Shown here: positions 24,876-37,059 of the stretch, piece by piece
Numbering within the stretch: position 1 is the stretch's first letter
How the letters are laid out: each line of letters begins with the position of its first letter
Assembly (NCBI RefSeq): GCF_022682495.2
Contig: NC_071387.1
Span: 152,290,935-152,354,934 of the forward strand
Source: Desmodus rotundus
Taxonomy: Eukaryota > Chordata > Mammalia > Chiroptera > Phyllostomidae
Length of the DNA stretch: 64,000 nucleotides
Direction: 5' to 3'
Position numbers and translations under genes: made by a program
The notes under the pieces: generated by a model
Told to the model about the DNA's origin: nothing
Seen by the model: the letters and a program-made list of their open reading frames with translations, nothing else
The model's database searches: none

Positions 24876-25629
24876 ACCCTCGGGAAGCCCGTCTTCATTC
24901 CTGACGGTGTGGGTAGTTTTTCCCTAGTGGGAGGGAGAGCACTGTGCTGGCTGTGCTGCAGGCCCCTTCCCATGTTTTCTCTTTTTGAAGAGAGATTTCC
25001 TGTCAGATTTTAAAGGAAGAAAGTCTTCCACTGCTGAATAAAGGGGAAAAAAAAGAAAGAAAAAGAAAGGTATTCACAGCCAGATCTAAAATTATATTTA
25101 TTATGTGAATACTACATTCAGAAGATACAATAATAATTTAATTCATAAAAATTCTCCCCAAACCATGTAGATTAAGAGGACTGCTGTGCTTGCTTTGAAA
25201 CAGGGAATGAATATATTAAGAATTTCATCACCTGATTTTTGTGTGAATGTGGAGAGGATGCATACCTGTACCTCTGAGCCTGCGTTTTAAAGCATTACTT
25301 TTTCTGTCTCATTTTTTCCCCAACCATCTTATCATATAAGCTGTGGATTTCTAATACTATGTATCTATGACCAAAAACAACCTAACAGAAATCTAATAAA
25401 CTACAGATTGTATTTTTTTTCACATGGCCATGTGATGTTCTAATTTCTTATCTTGGGTTCTTTATAACTAATTTATCATCTTGGCAATTGGCTGTTACAT
25501 AGCAGTTGGCCCCATTCCTCCCCACTCCACACCAATTTTAACTAACCATACTTGCTACCCTTTATTTGTGCAGTGTTCTCTTCCCCTCAGCATCAGGTAT
25601 TTTCTCCCATGAAACTGAATCCTGTTTAT

Positions 25630-25765
25630 GTGCCCAATTCTCTAATCTGTCAAGGTCATTTTGAATTTTAATTTTTTTTTAATGCTGGCCATTCAAACTA
25701 ATCTGGTATCCTTGGCATGTTAATGAGCACATCATCCATGATATTAATAAAATTGTTAAGTATTG
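25630..25765 (-). mobile_element. L3/CR1-like LINE fragment, antisense
   Basis: The stretch ctgtcaaggtcattttgaat, then gcatgttaatgagcacatca and ccatgatattaataaaattg, is the reverse complement of the CR1/L3 segment reading attaatgacttggatgatg...gagcatgctcatcaa. It is a short ancient remnant without coding capacity. Confidence 0.6.
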
Positions 25766-26485
25766 TTACTTGGGAAACCTGGGAAAGAGAACAAGCAGCA
25801 ACCTAGGAGTAAATGTTCAGGAATATTTATTGCAGAAGATTTTCCACAACCAGATATTGTAAGAAGTTGAAAGAAAAGCGGTGAGTCAAAGTTAAGGGAA
25901 GGCAAATAATTGAGGGGGATTAGAGTCAAACAATATGAGAGAGGGAACAAAAAGGAAACAGAAAAGGAGGAAAAGTCACAAAACACCACATCGTATACCT
26001 TAAATATATACAATTTTTATTTGTCTGGCATACCTTAGTAAAGCTGGGGATAAAAAGAGGAAAAATAAAGGTATTAACCAACTGTATTTTAGTGACATCA
26101 AGATATAAAACCTGATATTTAACATGAGAGTTTAGAAGGTATTTAATTTGAAGCATGTTGTTTCATTTAAAAACACAGCAAAGAGGCTGCTTGGTGCTGG
26201 ACGTCAATTAATATTCTTACAAAGGACTGGCAGAAAGCCACAATGGACGTCTAGTCAGAGACAGTGTGTCACACTACTGTTGACTGTAAAATTAATTACC
26301 ATTTCTAAACAATAACTCTGTAATGCATATTCTTTCAGGCATACTATGCCTCCCTCCTAGTATTAAAGGTTATAAATAATTATGTTTTTAAAAAGTACTC
26401 CCTAGAAATCACAAGCAAAAATATTAACAATCCCAATAATAATGATAAAAAGAACACTGTGTGTGGTGGGACAAGTCGACATTGT

Positions 26486-26805
26486 GAAGACAGGATTGAA
26501 TATTAAGAAGTGTCACCTACCTAAAGTAAGTGTTAGACATTCGCATGATGGCATCAGCTGCTGATCTAATGCATCTGGAGCTGCCCTGTCACTACGGCAT
26601 TGCTAACCAAGGCAGAGACACAGACAAAGCTGCTTCATCATTAATGTCAGTAAAAGGATCTGGAGGAAAAATAGAGTCTCTGGAGACCTTGTCTGGACTT
26701 CTTGGAGCCTGGACAACAGTCCTTTCCAACAACAATCTTTTCCAACCCAATAGCAGCTGTAACAAAGGAAAAAAGGAACGCATTGACTTGAGTTGTCATT
26801 AAGTT
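26486..26805 (+). other. Unexplained segment with a 90-codon open frame
   Basis: A plus-strand frame (26530-26802) runs through sequence of near-balanced composition in an AT-rich neighbourhood. I recognise no domain in the product, which begins MLDIRMMASAADLMHLELP. A 63-codon frame is open on the opposite strand. It might be an untranslated or noncoding-RNA exon, a fossil retrocopy or chance; no splice-site pair can be asserted. Confidence 0.25.
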
Positions 26806-27174
26806 CAAAGAGGTGAGAATAGTAGCCTATGATGAACCTTTATAGTCAGAGTTATTAATGGGGAGTTCTTTTTTATGGCTTTCTGAAAATACCACGTTTA
26901 TGAACAGTGCTAAATTATCCTGGGTTATTGTTTGGCATGTGTTGACCGGCCAGTTTTAAGCAGCTAAAATTAAAAAATCTTTTTTATGTCTGTGAAAGGG
27001 AAGAGTACAAAATTCCGTCCTCAGGGTTGTAGCATATAGATTTAAAATAGCACTATCAATCTAGGGAAATATAGCTCTGGCTCTTGGTTGGGTACAGACT
27101 GGTTCAAGGATCATATTCAATGAGAAGTTATTAATGTTACAGAGGCAACCTAAAAGGACACATCAAATGATGTT

Positions 27175-27620
27175 CTGCAGAGTCTGTCTAGGGTGGTAAT
27201 ATTTAACATTTTATCAGTGACTTGGACGATAAAATATGGAACATGCTCATAAAGTTTCATGGAAAACTCTAAGTTGGGAGAGGTAACATGAACCTTGGAA
27301 TATCTATTTATAATTCAAGATAACCTTGAAAAGTCATCTCAGGAGAGGAGTCATTAATGATCAGGTTTACGTCCATTGAGTAGCCTCACAAAATGAGGTT
27401 TGAGTGATTGGCAAAATGAGAGAGAAGGACTGGGTAGACAAACATGACATGCACTAAAAACAACTAACCTGGTAAATACAAGTTCTGCTGGAGAGAATCA
27501 CATGAGATACTAGAGAATGTAAATGACATAATACACAAGATTAGTAAGTATTTTGATGCTTTGTAATTTAAGGACAATAGAAACAGATTGAAGACTGCTC
27601 AATAAAGACAAGAATTAAAG
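27175..27620 (+). mobile_element. L3/CR1-like LINE fragment, sense
   Basis: The landmark ttatcagtgacttggacgat, followed by gaacatgctcataaagtttc, a decayed form of the gatgacacaaagctgggag stretch and gataaccttgaaaagtcatc, matches the reverse-transcriptase 3' region of CR1/L3-type LINEs in order. It is an ancient and decayed copy, opposite in orientation to the fragment at 25630-25765. Confidence 0.65.
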
Positions 27621-28351
27621 AGCTATAAGAGAAAAAGAGAAAATCTATGGTTCCTGAGCATAGGGAATTGAGACCAAAGAGCGACCTATTTACAGTTCAT
27701 TGTCAATAACTTGTTCTTTCTTTGTCAAAATAACCTAGATTTATTGTTTCTTTTAGGTACACTTCATGAGTCTCTCCTCCCAATTCCTTTTGTTTTGATC
27801 AACCTTCTAGTATTCTTTCATTCACAAATTTTGCATATAGTTTATGATACTTATAGCCCACTTGTTTACATGTAACTGCTATTGAACACCCACAATAATT
27901 TGTTCAAAGGATTCAACAATCATCCTGGTTGGCTGCTGTCAGGGAGGGTGTTTGATTGGTCAATGAAGAAAGTGACATCGGAGCTATAATCACGGCTTAT
28001 TCCGAGATGTTTTAGGGGAGTAATATTCCATATAGATGTTTTCTTTTTACCAACACTGGTTTGCATTTATTATTCTTCCTGATGCTGTAAAAAAAAGTAT
28101 GTAAAGAATGAGAGAGTGAGAACCTGTGCCTAGGTAACAGACAAGCATGCATCAAAGTGTGTGCTTTGAAGGGGAATAAACATTTCAAGTTTCACATAGC
28201 AGATTAAGAAAAGCAGAAGAGCAATAAAACCCCAGATGTTGAAGGGTGTTTAAAGTATGAACTTAAAACAATGGTAGAAAGGCTTGAGATATTCTTATTG
28301 CTTTTTATTTCCCAATAAAAGAAATTAATCCACTTATCTATGTCTTTATAC

Positions 28352-28527
28352 CAGTGGTTCTTAGTATTGGTTATGCATTGTAATCACATTACCTATTTTT
28401 AAAAATTCTCCTTGCCTGTATTTTAAATCCCAGAGATTCTGACATAGGGGTTCTTGGGTAGTGCCTATGATAGGGATTTTAAAAGCTCCCAGTGATTCTA
28501 ATGTTCAACCAGGATTTTGAACCACTG
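28352..28527. mobile_element. MER5-type hAT-Charlie MITE, both termini present
   Basis: Terminal inverted repeats are visible: cagtggttcttag at the left and ttttgaaccactg at the right. The 176-bp length and inner sequence (taatcacattacc, cagagattctgac, agtgattctaatg) fit MER5-type nonautonomous hAT elements. The 8-bp target duplication is only partly preserved (flanks end in tatac and aatac). Confidence 0.85.
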
Positions 28528-30927
28528 AGCAATACCATGTCTCACCCCATGTGGCCAGGGGCCAGTGACAGCAAGTTATTGGTGGCAACACTTCTGGACT
28601 TCTTACAATACTCCTGTCCTCATTCTATGCCTCTGGATGATCTTCCTCCTGACTCCTGACACCTTGGATTTGTTTCCATATTTGCTGCCCTGTTCTCACC
28701 TAGGTATAACAGTGGATTTTGCTTTTTTTGGTTTTCACCTGAGAAATTTCCTCTCATTTTATTCAGTTCTTAAAACATTGACATTGTTCTGCTTGCTGGC
28801 TTGGCTTATCCCTGAAGAGTGAGACCAGAGAGTAGTGATATTCCATCCAACACAAGGTAGCGTGGAACGCTGTGAGGTGCAGAACCACTCAGGTCTATAT
28901 GTGGGCTGATTCAAAACTGTCAGTGAGCAAAATGGAACAGGATAATGAAGAGAAAAGTCTGTGGGCAAAACCATGGACCAGATGCATCCCTAAGTTATGT
29001 ATTGCTAAGGTATTACTTCCTTTATTAATACCAAAACAAGAGTCTATGTTATTTGTGGTTTTCTCATGTACATATCTATGCTTAAGTAAACTGTTTAGCA
29101 AAGTACAGTGTTCATTTCATCATATTTTGTTGATCATCCTTGACCAATCTACTTTTTAAAATTATTTAAAAATCTAATCCCAAGATAAATAGCCTTTTAC
29201 ATTTCATTAATATTGTAGATCAAGTGGACTCAAATGATAACTTAGGTCAAAATTCTGGAGTTTGGCGTTGCAGGCTAGGATGAAGCATGCATTACAAACT
29301 GGCATCTTCTCAAGGCTAGTTCCTTCCTGGTTGTACCACGTGGTGTAACTGTAGTTCTGTTAATATATCTTAACAGCAATTTTAACAACAGTCTCGTATC
29401 ATACCAGTAAAATTGAAGCTTCTTTGATTCAGATGTCAAGTTAGCAAATACTTCTTTGATATTATCAACAATGCTTCATTCAATGCATCTACATAATCAT
29501 TATCCTATAAAATCTTAACACTTAAAGTTTGGGTTTCTCCTAAATTATTTCCATTCTTCTCATCCTTTTTGAATCTCTTTTCTTGTTCTTCCATGCTACT
29601 GTCATCTATTTGCTTATTTATTTTTACTCTTCCTACTTCAAAAGGAGAAGTTTGGCTGATATCCTTAAAATTTCAGATAGTAACTTCTTGACACAGAGGT
29701 TCAGCTTCTTATCTTCTTGAGTGAGTTTTGGTAGTTCAGTAAAATTATCTCCTTATGATCAACATTCTAGATTGTTGGCTGCCTGCTTATCCTGGGGTAA
29801 TTCCTCCCCAGGGAGGATCCATTATGTAGTAGATAAGGTCAGCTGGTTTATTTGGCACAAATCTGGGGTCCAAGCATTCTCACCTAGTAATATAGCAAAG
29901 TGGGCATTATTCTATTTTAATCTTTATATTGTATATGAGTTTTTACTCACAACTTATAGTCATTCACTGGAATATGTCTATGACTGTAATAAACTTTAAC
30001 ATCAATCAGCATTAGAGTCATTACCAACCTTGCCAAAAGAACCCAGTTTATTCAAAGGATTGACCTCAGAAAAGAGCCTTCAGGTTAAATATGAGTGACA
30101 TCTTTTGTTATCTCTTTAGCTAGTCCAGAGTGAAGGCAGGCTAATTTTTTTTTTAATATTTTTTCTTCATACTTCCTGTATGGAGAAGAAGACTTTCTGT
30201 CTCTTTAGCTTTTTTATGATTTAGCTTTTCTTTTCTTTGTTAATAATTCACTATTTTCTGTTGATTCATACTTTCAACCTAGAAGATAGTCTAAAAAATT
30301 AATTTTAAGAAGTTTGGGATATTTTTACCATCCTACAAAAATGTGCATCTTAAGAGGTACCTATAGCAGACATTCTTACCACAAAATAAGAATGCTTTAA
30401 AAGAAAAAATGTGAGATGCTGTGGTAAGTTCTTATGCTCAGAAGCCTCTGCTCAAGTAATATTGTCAGTTGTCCCTTCAGAAGACAGAATTGGCCTAATA
30501 GTCTTAGCTTGGTCTCCCTGTGGTTTGGAGGAAGCCTAGGCTGCATGAGAGCACAAAGGTGTAATATTATATTGCTCCTGGTTTCTGCATAGCTTTGGAA
30601 CTCCCTTGGGGTATTTTACACCTATTAATAAAAAGATAGGACAAAATTGAATAATGGTGTCTGTTTCCATAAAAAGGAAATAAGACTCAACGGACCCTGT
30701 TCCCAAAGTGCTTTCATAAATAACAAGAAATTAATGGCCACCACTAATTTTCTTGTCTTTCTTTTAAGACTAGAATCATATTTTCCAGTTAATACTGACC
30801 TATTTTTGAGAAAGATTCTCATCTTATTCTAAACCTTTAGGGATATAATTACCACACAATGGGATCTCTATTTTTAACAAGCTGGGGATCATAAGTTTTC
30901 TGCATGCATGCACTTTATGTTATCTTT
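28528..30927. other. Unassigned noncoding stretch
   Basis: No recognisable gene or repeat. Frames of up to 95 codons (28565-28822, 28872-29159, 29721-29999 on the plus strand) lack identifiable domains. Confidence 0.5.
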
Positions 30928-30973
30928 ACCCACTACTTGCACCTCATTCCACCCACTGCTTGCACCTCATTCC
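30928..30973. repeat. 23-bp direct tandem duplication
   Basis: Two adjacent 23-bp units, 30928-30950 and 30951-30973, differ at one base (acccactacttgcacctc versus acccactgcttgcacctc). Confidence 0.95.
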
Positions 30974-31561
30974 TTTTCTGAAGCTGAATAAGGTACTACA
31001 CAGATGATGACAATATTCTTCCCTGGTTGTATCAATATTTTTTGCTTTATACATGGGTTACCTTCTGAAGGTTCATCTGCAAACAATATTTTTTACAAAT
31101 GTACACCCATTGGTCATAATGGGTGGAGGGCCCTTAGAGGCCTCTGATGAACTTGAAAGAATTATACAGAAAGCATCCTAAAAATAACAAAGCCCAATAA
31201 CATAAATCTACAATGCCATTTTTATGTACAAAAAATAGCCTCGTTGCCTTGATATGATAAACAGGGAGTTTACTTTATTTCATTTAACTCAAACCTCTGA
31301 AAACAAACTCATTTGTGCAGTTCCAGGTTATGAATGATGAGGCTGTTTCTTTTGGAGTAACTGCAGGTAAGAATGTTATTTTTATTGCATAAGTAGTTAA
31401 AATACATACTTCATATGGTATACTTTGGAATGTAGTATAATGAACAGATGATGGTAAGTTAGAATGGTAGCACTCGATTGTTTTGTAATTAAATCAGAAT
31501 ACCCAAATTTCAAAGATCATGGGAGTTAAAAATAGCAATGACTATAAAATCAAAGTACTCT

Positions 31562-31965
31562 GTATTACTTGTCTGTTGCTGTGTAGTGAGAGCACTACAA
31601 ACAGCAGTTAAGAGAAAAAAATTATAATTTCACATTTTTTTGTGAGTTAGGAGTCTGGGCACAGTTTAGATCAGTTCTCTACTTCAGGGTCTCACCAAGC
31701 TGCAGTCAAGGCTTTGGTTGGATTGTGGTTTCATCTGAGATTTAGGAAAAGATCTGCTTCCAAGCTCCCATTAATGTTGGTGGAATTGAATTCTTTGCAG
31801 GCTGCCAAACTGAGGCTCTCAGTTTCTTAGTGCTTGTTGGCAAAAGAGTCCCTTCTCTTTCTTGATGCCTAACCCTTTATATGTGGCAGCTCACAACATG
31901 ACTACTTGCTTTTTCAAAACCAGAAAGAGTGAGGGAGTCTTCTCCTCTCACAATGGACATAACAA
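31562..31965 (-). mobile_element. MLT1-like LTR relic, antisense (tentative family)
   Basis: The order tgtattacttgtctgttgct, gtagtgagagcactacaaac, gtgagttaggagtctgggca, cagggtctcaccaagctgca and gtcaaggctttggttggatt follows a common mammalian MaLR-type LTR read in antisense. Boundaries and subfamily are uncertain. Confidence 0.6.
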
Positions 31966-32149
31966 TTTGTTTAATGTAATTATACGTACATGATCATGTA
32001 CATCTTAACCACACAACAAGAAAAATCAGGTAAAATGTATTAGCAAGGTGAACTAGATTATATGTGAACATTACTATACATAGAAGGTACTCGATAACTA
32101 TATTTACTTGTATAAAATATTTAGCAAATGCAACTTTAATAAATACTTT

Positions 32150-33455
32150 AAAATTTTTTAATTGAATTTATTGGGGTTAACTGGTGAGTAAAATTACATA
32201 GGTTTCAAGAGCACAATTCTGTAAGTCATCGTCTGTATATTTCATCGCGTGTTCACCACCCAAAGTGAAGTGTCCTTCCATCACCACTTATTCCTCCCTT
32301 AACCCTCTTTTACCTGCCTCTACTCCTTTTTCCCTCTGGTTATCACCATATTGATGTCTGCATCTACGAGGTTTTTCGTTTTTTTGTTTGTTTGTTTTTT
32401 GCTTAATCCCTTCACCTATTTCACCCAGTCCCTCAACACCCCCGGCCCCCAACAGCTGTCAGGCTCTTCTCTGTATCTATGAGTCTGTTTCTATTTTGTT
32501 TGTTTATTTTGTTCATTAGTTTCCACATACAAGTGAAATCATATGGAATTTGTCTTTCTATGACTGGCTTATTTCACTTAGCATAATACCCTGTAGGTCC
32601 ATCCATGCTATAGCAAAAGATAAGGGTTTTTTTATAGCCAAATAATATTCCATTGTGTAAATGTATGGAAGCAGTTGGGCTGCTTCCAAGCCTTAACTAT
32701 TGTAAATAATGCTGCAATGAACATAGGGGTGCATATATTCTTTCATATCGGTGTTTTGTGTTTCTTTGGACATAGTCCTAGAAGTGGAATTACTGGGTCA
32801 TGAGGCAGTTTCATTTTTAATTTTTTGAGGAAACTTCATAGTGTTTTCCACAGTGGCTGCACTAATCTGAATTCCCACCAACAGTGCAAGAGGGTTCCCT
32901 TTTCTCCAAATCCTCGCCAGCACTTGTTTGTTGATTTATTGATGATTGACATTCTGACAGGTGTGAGGTGATATCTCATTGTGGTTTTAATTCTCATTTT
33001 TTGATTATTAGTGACGTTGAGCATCTTTTCATACATCTACTGGACATCTGTATGTGCTCTTTGGAGAAGGTCTTTTGCTCCTGTTTTAATTGGATTGTTT
33101 TTTGTTTGTTTATTTTTGGTAGTGAGTTGTTTGAGTTCTTTACAAAGTTTGAATATTAAAACCTTTTCAGGTGTATCACTGGCAAGTATGTTCTCCCATT
33201 CAGTGTGCTGTCTTTTCATTTTTTGATGGTTTTCTTTGGTGTGCAAAATCTTTTTAGTCTGATGGAGTTCCATTTGTTTGTTTTTTCTTTTGTTTCCCTT
33301 GCCTGAGAAGATATATCAAAGAATATTGTTATGAGAATTGTCTGAGATTTTATTGCCTATGTTTTCTTCTAGGATTTTTATGGTTTTGAGTTTTACATTT
33401 AAGTCTGTAATCCATTTTGAGTTTATTATTGTGCATGGTATAAGGAGGTAGTCTA
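32150..33455 (-). mobile_element. L1, 5'-truncated, antisense (about 1.3 kb)
   Basis: Bases 32150-32400 hold the antisense 3' UTR (aattgaatttattggggtta, tgttcaccacccaaagtgaa). From 32520 onward comes the antisense end of ORF2: gacttatttcacttagcat-type sequence, attgtaaataatgctgcaat, cccaccaacagtgcaagagg and gtgtgaggtgatatctcatt. Homology stops near ggtataaggaggtagtcta. Frames are broken by stops and indels. Short frames on both strands between 32836 and 33273 are parts of this fossil, not genes. Confidence 0.93.
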
Positions 33456-33514
33456 AAAAGTCAGCTAGAATATCTATGGTCTTATGAAACAAATGGATGA
33501 AGAATTCATTAAAT

Positions 33515-33645
33515 CAGTGGGTCCTAAACTTTCTTGATCCTGAGAATCTCCCAAGGTGCTTGTTAACCTACACATTTCTCTGTCTTATTTTTAGGTATTA
33601 TGATCTAGTAGTTCTGATTGGAGATGGTGATTTATACGATCACAC
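33515..33645. mobile_element. MER5-type hAT MITE fragment
   Basis: The left terminus cagtgggtcctaaactttc and inner stretch gagaatctcccaaggtgctt, then a decayed middle (gatctagtagttctgattgg), resemble MER5-family elements. The right terminus is missing. Confidence 0.6.
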
Positions 33646-34985
33646 AACTTTGGAAAAAACTGGTTTAAGTAAAGTATTAGAAACTGTTTAGCAAAACAGA
33701 TTAGTGTATCTGATCATGACTGGATATGAATTATTATGTATATTGAATTGAGGGTATCATCTGAAATCCAAAACAAATCCATTTGGCAGAATATGAGGTG
33801 AGTAGTATATAACTTTTTTCCCTTACCATTTGGTAAGAAGCTAAAGGGGAGAATGGAAGGAATAGGTGTTGCCTAAGGAGGGTTATAATTGTTCAGTTAT
33901 AAAATTAATCGGTCGAGGAAATAAAGATAAAGGAAATGAAGAAAGCCCAAATGAGGGTTTTATGTTTATAAAAACTGATGGCTACCTTGATTAGCTAATA
34001 GAGGAAATCCAGCCTTGAGGTGATAATAGACACAAGGGAAGAGGACATTGGAGTGTTGTGCACGTGATAACAAAGGCAAACCTAAGAGCAGAAAATGAAA
34101 CAGCTAGTCCCAAATGGCACGCTCTCGTCAGGCCTGTGTTATATTTCAGGAATATTCTGTCTGAAGAGGAAATCAAGCATGGACTGAGCTTAGATGATTG
34201 TAAAGAACACAACTTGACACTTGCAGAGAGTGTGAGATTTTAACCCACTTCAGATGTTGAAAACTGAAGTCAAACAAAACAGTCAGAACAGTCCAGATGT
34301 CTTTTAATTCAAGACTACATTGAACACTATACTATTTTACTATAGTCTTACTGCCTGGAAAGATATACTTTCTGGTTACACTTGAAAATAAAAATATATT
34401 CCTTGTGGTTTCTCTTCCAGGCACTTCTTTTTTTTCTTCTTTGTATACTGCATATCGCAGGTTAAAAGGGCTGAGCTGTGTTGATTAACTATCCAAATGT
34501 TTAATCAATACAGCAATAGCAAGATGCAATCTGGCTGTGAAAGACCTTGGAAAGGTCTCACTTGCCTTATTCTCCACCCCAAGTGGGACATCAGTGAACT
34601 ATTACATGTTCTCTGCATATCAATGCAGTAGGGCTTAGACAAATACAATGTTAATGGATAATTGTGGGTCACCTTGTCAAAATATGTTAAATGCCCCTTG
34701 AGTACAAGTTTTTTTTTCCTATTAAAAATGACAGTAAGCTGCAACCTTGTTGATATCATACATGCTTTCAGGAAGCAAATATTATTATTCAATCTATAAC
34801 AGGTTCATTGATTTATGGGTCAAAAAATTCATTAGGACTAAATTATAAAGCACACTTTCTGTGTTGATACAACCCACAGTGATTGTGCAACAAAGTGCTA
34901 AACAGTCTTACTTGGTTGAGAAAAAATACCTTTTACATTCATTCAGAAAGCATGCATAGACGCAGCTTCTATCAGAATGATTCAT
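33646..34985. other. Unassigned noncoding stretch
   Basis: No recognisable gene or repeat. A 61-codon plus-strand frame (34058-34243) and 73- and 95-codon minus-strand frames show no known domain. Confidence 0.5.
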
Positions 34986-34989
34986 TAGT

Positions 34990-35345
34990 GAGGCCTGTGT
35001 CCCTGAATGTGTGGGATATCGACATAGCACCAAGTCATGGAAAGTTCACTAGGTGACCAAGGTCCTTGGACTCTGGCCAAGAACATGCCATCTGTCGGCA
35101 TGGTGGTACGTGCTGGAAGCCTGAGCCGTGGACTCCTCCCTGCCACTTGGTCTATTCACACCGTGAACACCCACATGGATCCTCCACTGTTTCTGGGGCT
35201 GTTGAAGGACAGAGGCTTGCTTGTCATCTGGTGCCACGAGTCATAAGGAGACGAACTGTGGCACTCGGTGCTTGTAGATTCCAAGTGCGCTTCAGCAGCA
35301 TGACACACATAATGGAATGGGTTGGATTGGCAGTCGTGTTGGAGG
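34990..35345. other. CpG-denser, GC-richer unexplained segment
   Basis: About ten CpG dinucleotides occur between 35020 and 35335, while adjacent sequence has almost none. Three overlapping open frames (69 and 100 codons on the plus strand, 62 on the minus) cross it, with no recognisable domain. It ends beside a T-rich tract (about 35347-35368), which could be the tail of a minus-strand retroinsertion. A young unclassified repeat, a retrocopy fragment or a regulatory island are all possible. Confidence 0.4.
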
Positions 35346-36134
35346 TTTTCTTTTTTCCTTTTTTATAAAACATTTCTTAAGAAGCTGGTAAAAGGAAGAT
35401 TCGATGGCCAAGAATGTAGATTATGCAGGGAATGTCAGAATTTATTTGTCATTTTATCATTTGTTACTACTAAGCCCAAGATAATTCTATGTTGAAACTG
35501 AGATAAAAATGACATAATTGGCCAAGTTTTTTTCTTCCCTACAAAACTCATCTTTTCCTTCAGAGAGAGAATGCAAAAATATTTAAAACTATAGGTTGTA
35601 TGCTATGAGATGCCTGAATATAGAAAGCATTATGCTACTTTAATGGGTCCCGGAAAGCAAATATGTTGTACAAGTATAACACACACATTCAGAATGTGTA
35701 ATAAAGGGTAGTGTCATCTTTAAAAATGAAAGAAAACAGCATAAATAACTAAAATGGGAACCTTTTAACATGTCAGTGATTTTATTAGAGGAATAGTTTC
35801 ACTTTGTATACACATCTTCAATTTACCTCTGGGCACTCGAGTATAAAGTAACAATTTACACATTATAATGAAATAGAATAAATGTCTCAATTTAAGAATT
35901 CACTGTGTGGTGGGAATTTATTCTGTCAGAGCACCAAGGCAAGGTATGTCACTCTGTAGTACACGTAATTTGTTGGTACAGATGCGTAAGAACATACACA
36001 TGCAGAGTGTTCTGAGAGGGTAGGGACTAAGTGACATTCCATTTGAGAACCTAATTCTATCTCATTGCAATGTGCCACCCTCCACATGCCCATGTTACCA
36101 TGTCCCAGAGAAAACCACATGATCCACCTCATTT
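35346..36134. other. Unassigned noncoding stretch
   Basis: AT-rich; no gene or repeat recognised. Confidence 0.5.
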
Positions 36135-36655
36135 TTAAAAAATTATGTAAATATCAGATGTACAACATAATAATTAGACATAAGTACATGCTACAAAGTG
36201 ATCACCCCCAAAAGTCTAGTTACTATCCATCAGCATACAACTGACCCCTTCACCCCTTCCACTACCCTTAGCACCCTTTCCCCCTTTCTCTGTAACTATA
36301 TGTATGCTTTTTTATTTTTGCTTGTTTTAGATTCCATGTATAAGTGAAATCATACAGTATATGTCTTTCTCTTTCTGACTTATTTCACTTAGCATTATAT
36401 CCCCCAGATACATCCCTGTTTTCACAAATTGCAGGGTTTCATTTTTTTAAATGGCTGAGTGGTATTCTATTGTATGTATTGGAATACACAGAGACACACC
36501 ACATCCTCTTATTCATTCATCCATCAGATGCATAGGTTGTTTCCATATCTTGGCTATTGTAAATGATGCTGCAGTGAACATAGGGGTGAATATATCTTTT
36601 TGAATTAGTGTTTTTGGTATTCTTCATATAAATATCCATAATTGGAATAGGTGAA
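36135..36655 (-). mobile_element. L1 3' region, antisense
   Basis: Antisense L1 landmarks occur in order: a T/A-rich 3' end, tcagatgtacaacataataa, gtgatcacccccaaaagtct, cttatttcacttagcattat, tcttggctattgtaaatgat and gctgcagtgaacataggggt. It is 5'-truncated, with no intact coding sequence. Confidence 0.9.
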
Positions 36656-36834
36656 ATGATCTACCTCTTTATTATGTACTGAATTTTCATCATAGTAAAG
36701 CATATGTATTTCTAAACTTAGTCAGAAATTAATGCTAGAAAATGAATTTTGTTTTCTGTATACCTATATTAGAATTAGCAAGAGCTTTGTGAGGAGATGT
36801 CTAAGGGTTCTCCTTACAGACACTGTATAATAGG

Positions 36835-37046
36835 CCCTGGCTTGTGTGGCTCAGTGGGTTGAGTGCCGGCCTGTGAACACAAGGGTTGCTGGTTCAATTC
36901 CCAGTCAGGGTACATGCCTGGGGTGCAGGCCAGGTCCCCAGTAGGGGGCATGTGAGAGGCAACCACACAGTGATGTTTCTCTCCCTTTCTTTCTCCCTCC
37001 CTTCCCCTTTCTAAAAATAAATAAATAAAATCTTAAAAAAAAAGAA
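36835..37046 (+). mobile_element. VES SINE (bat tRNA-derived), sense
   Basis: The head has RNA polymerase III box A (tggctcagtgg, 36847-36857) and box B (ggttcaattcc, 36891-36901). The VES body follows (cagggtacatgcctggggtg, aggccaggtccccagtaggg, aggcaaccacacagtgatgt), then a pyrimidine stretch and an A-rich tail. A perfect 13-bp target-site duplication, actgtataatagg, lies at 36822-36834 and 37047-37059, so this is a relatively recent insertion. Such elements are made in trans by L1 enzymes. Confidence 0.97.
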
Positions 37047-37059
37047 ACTGTATAATAGG

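Noticed and set aside
32836..33273. Several frames on both strands between 32.8 and 33.3 kb
   Set aside because: All lie within an antisense L1 ORF2 fossil. Plus-strand frames are mirror images.
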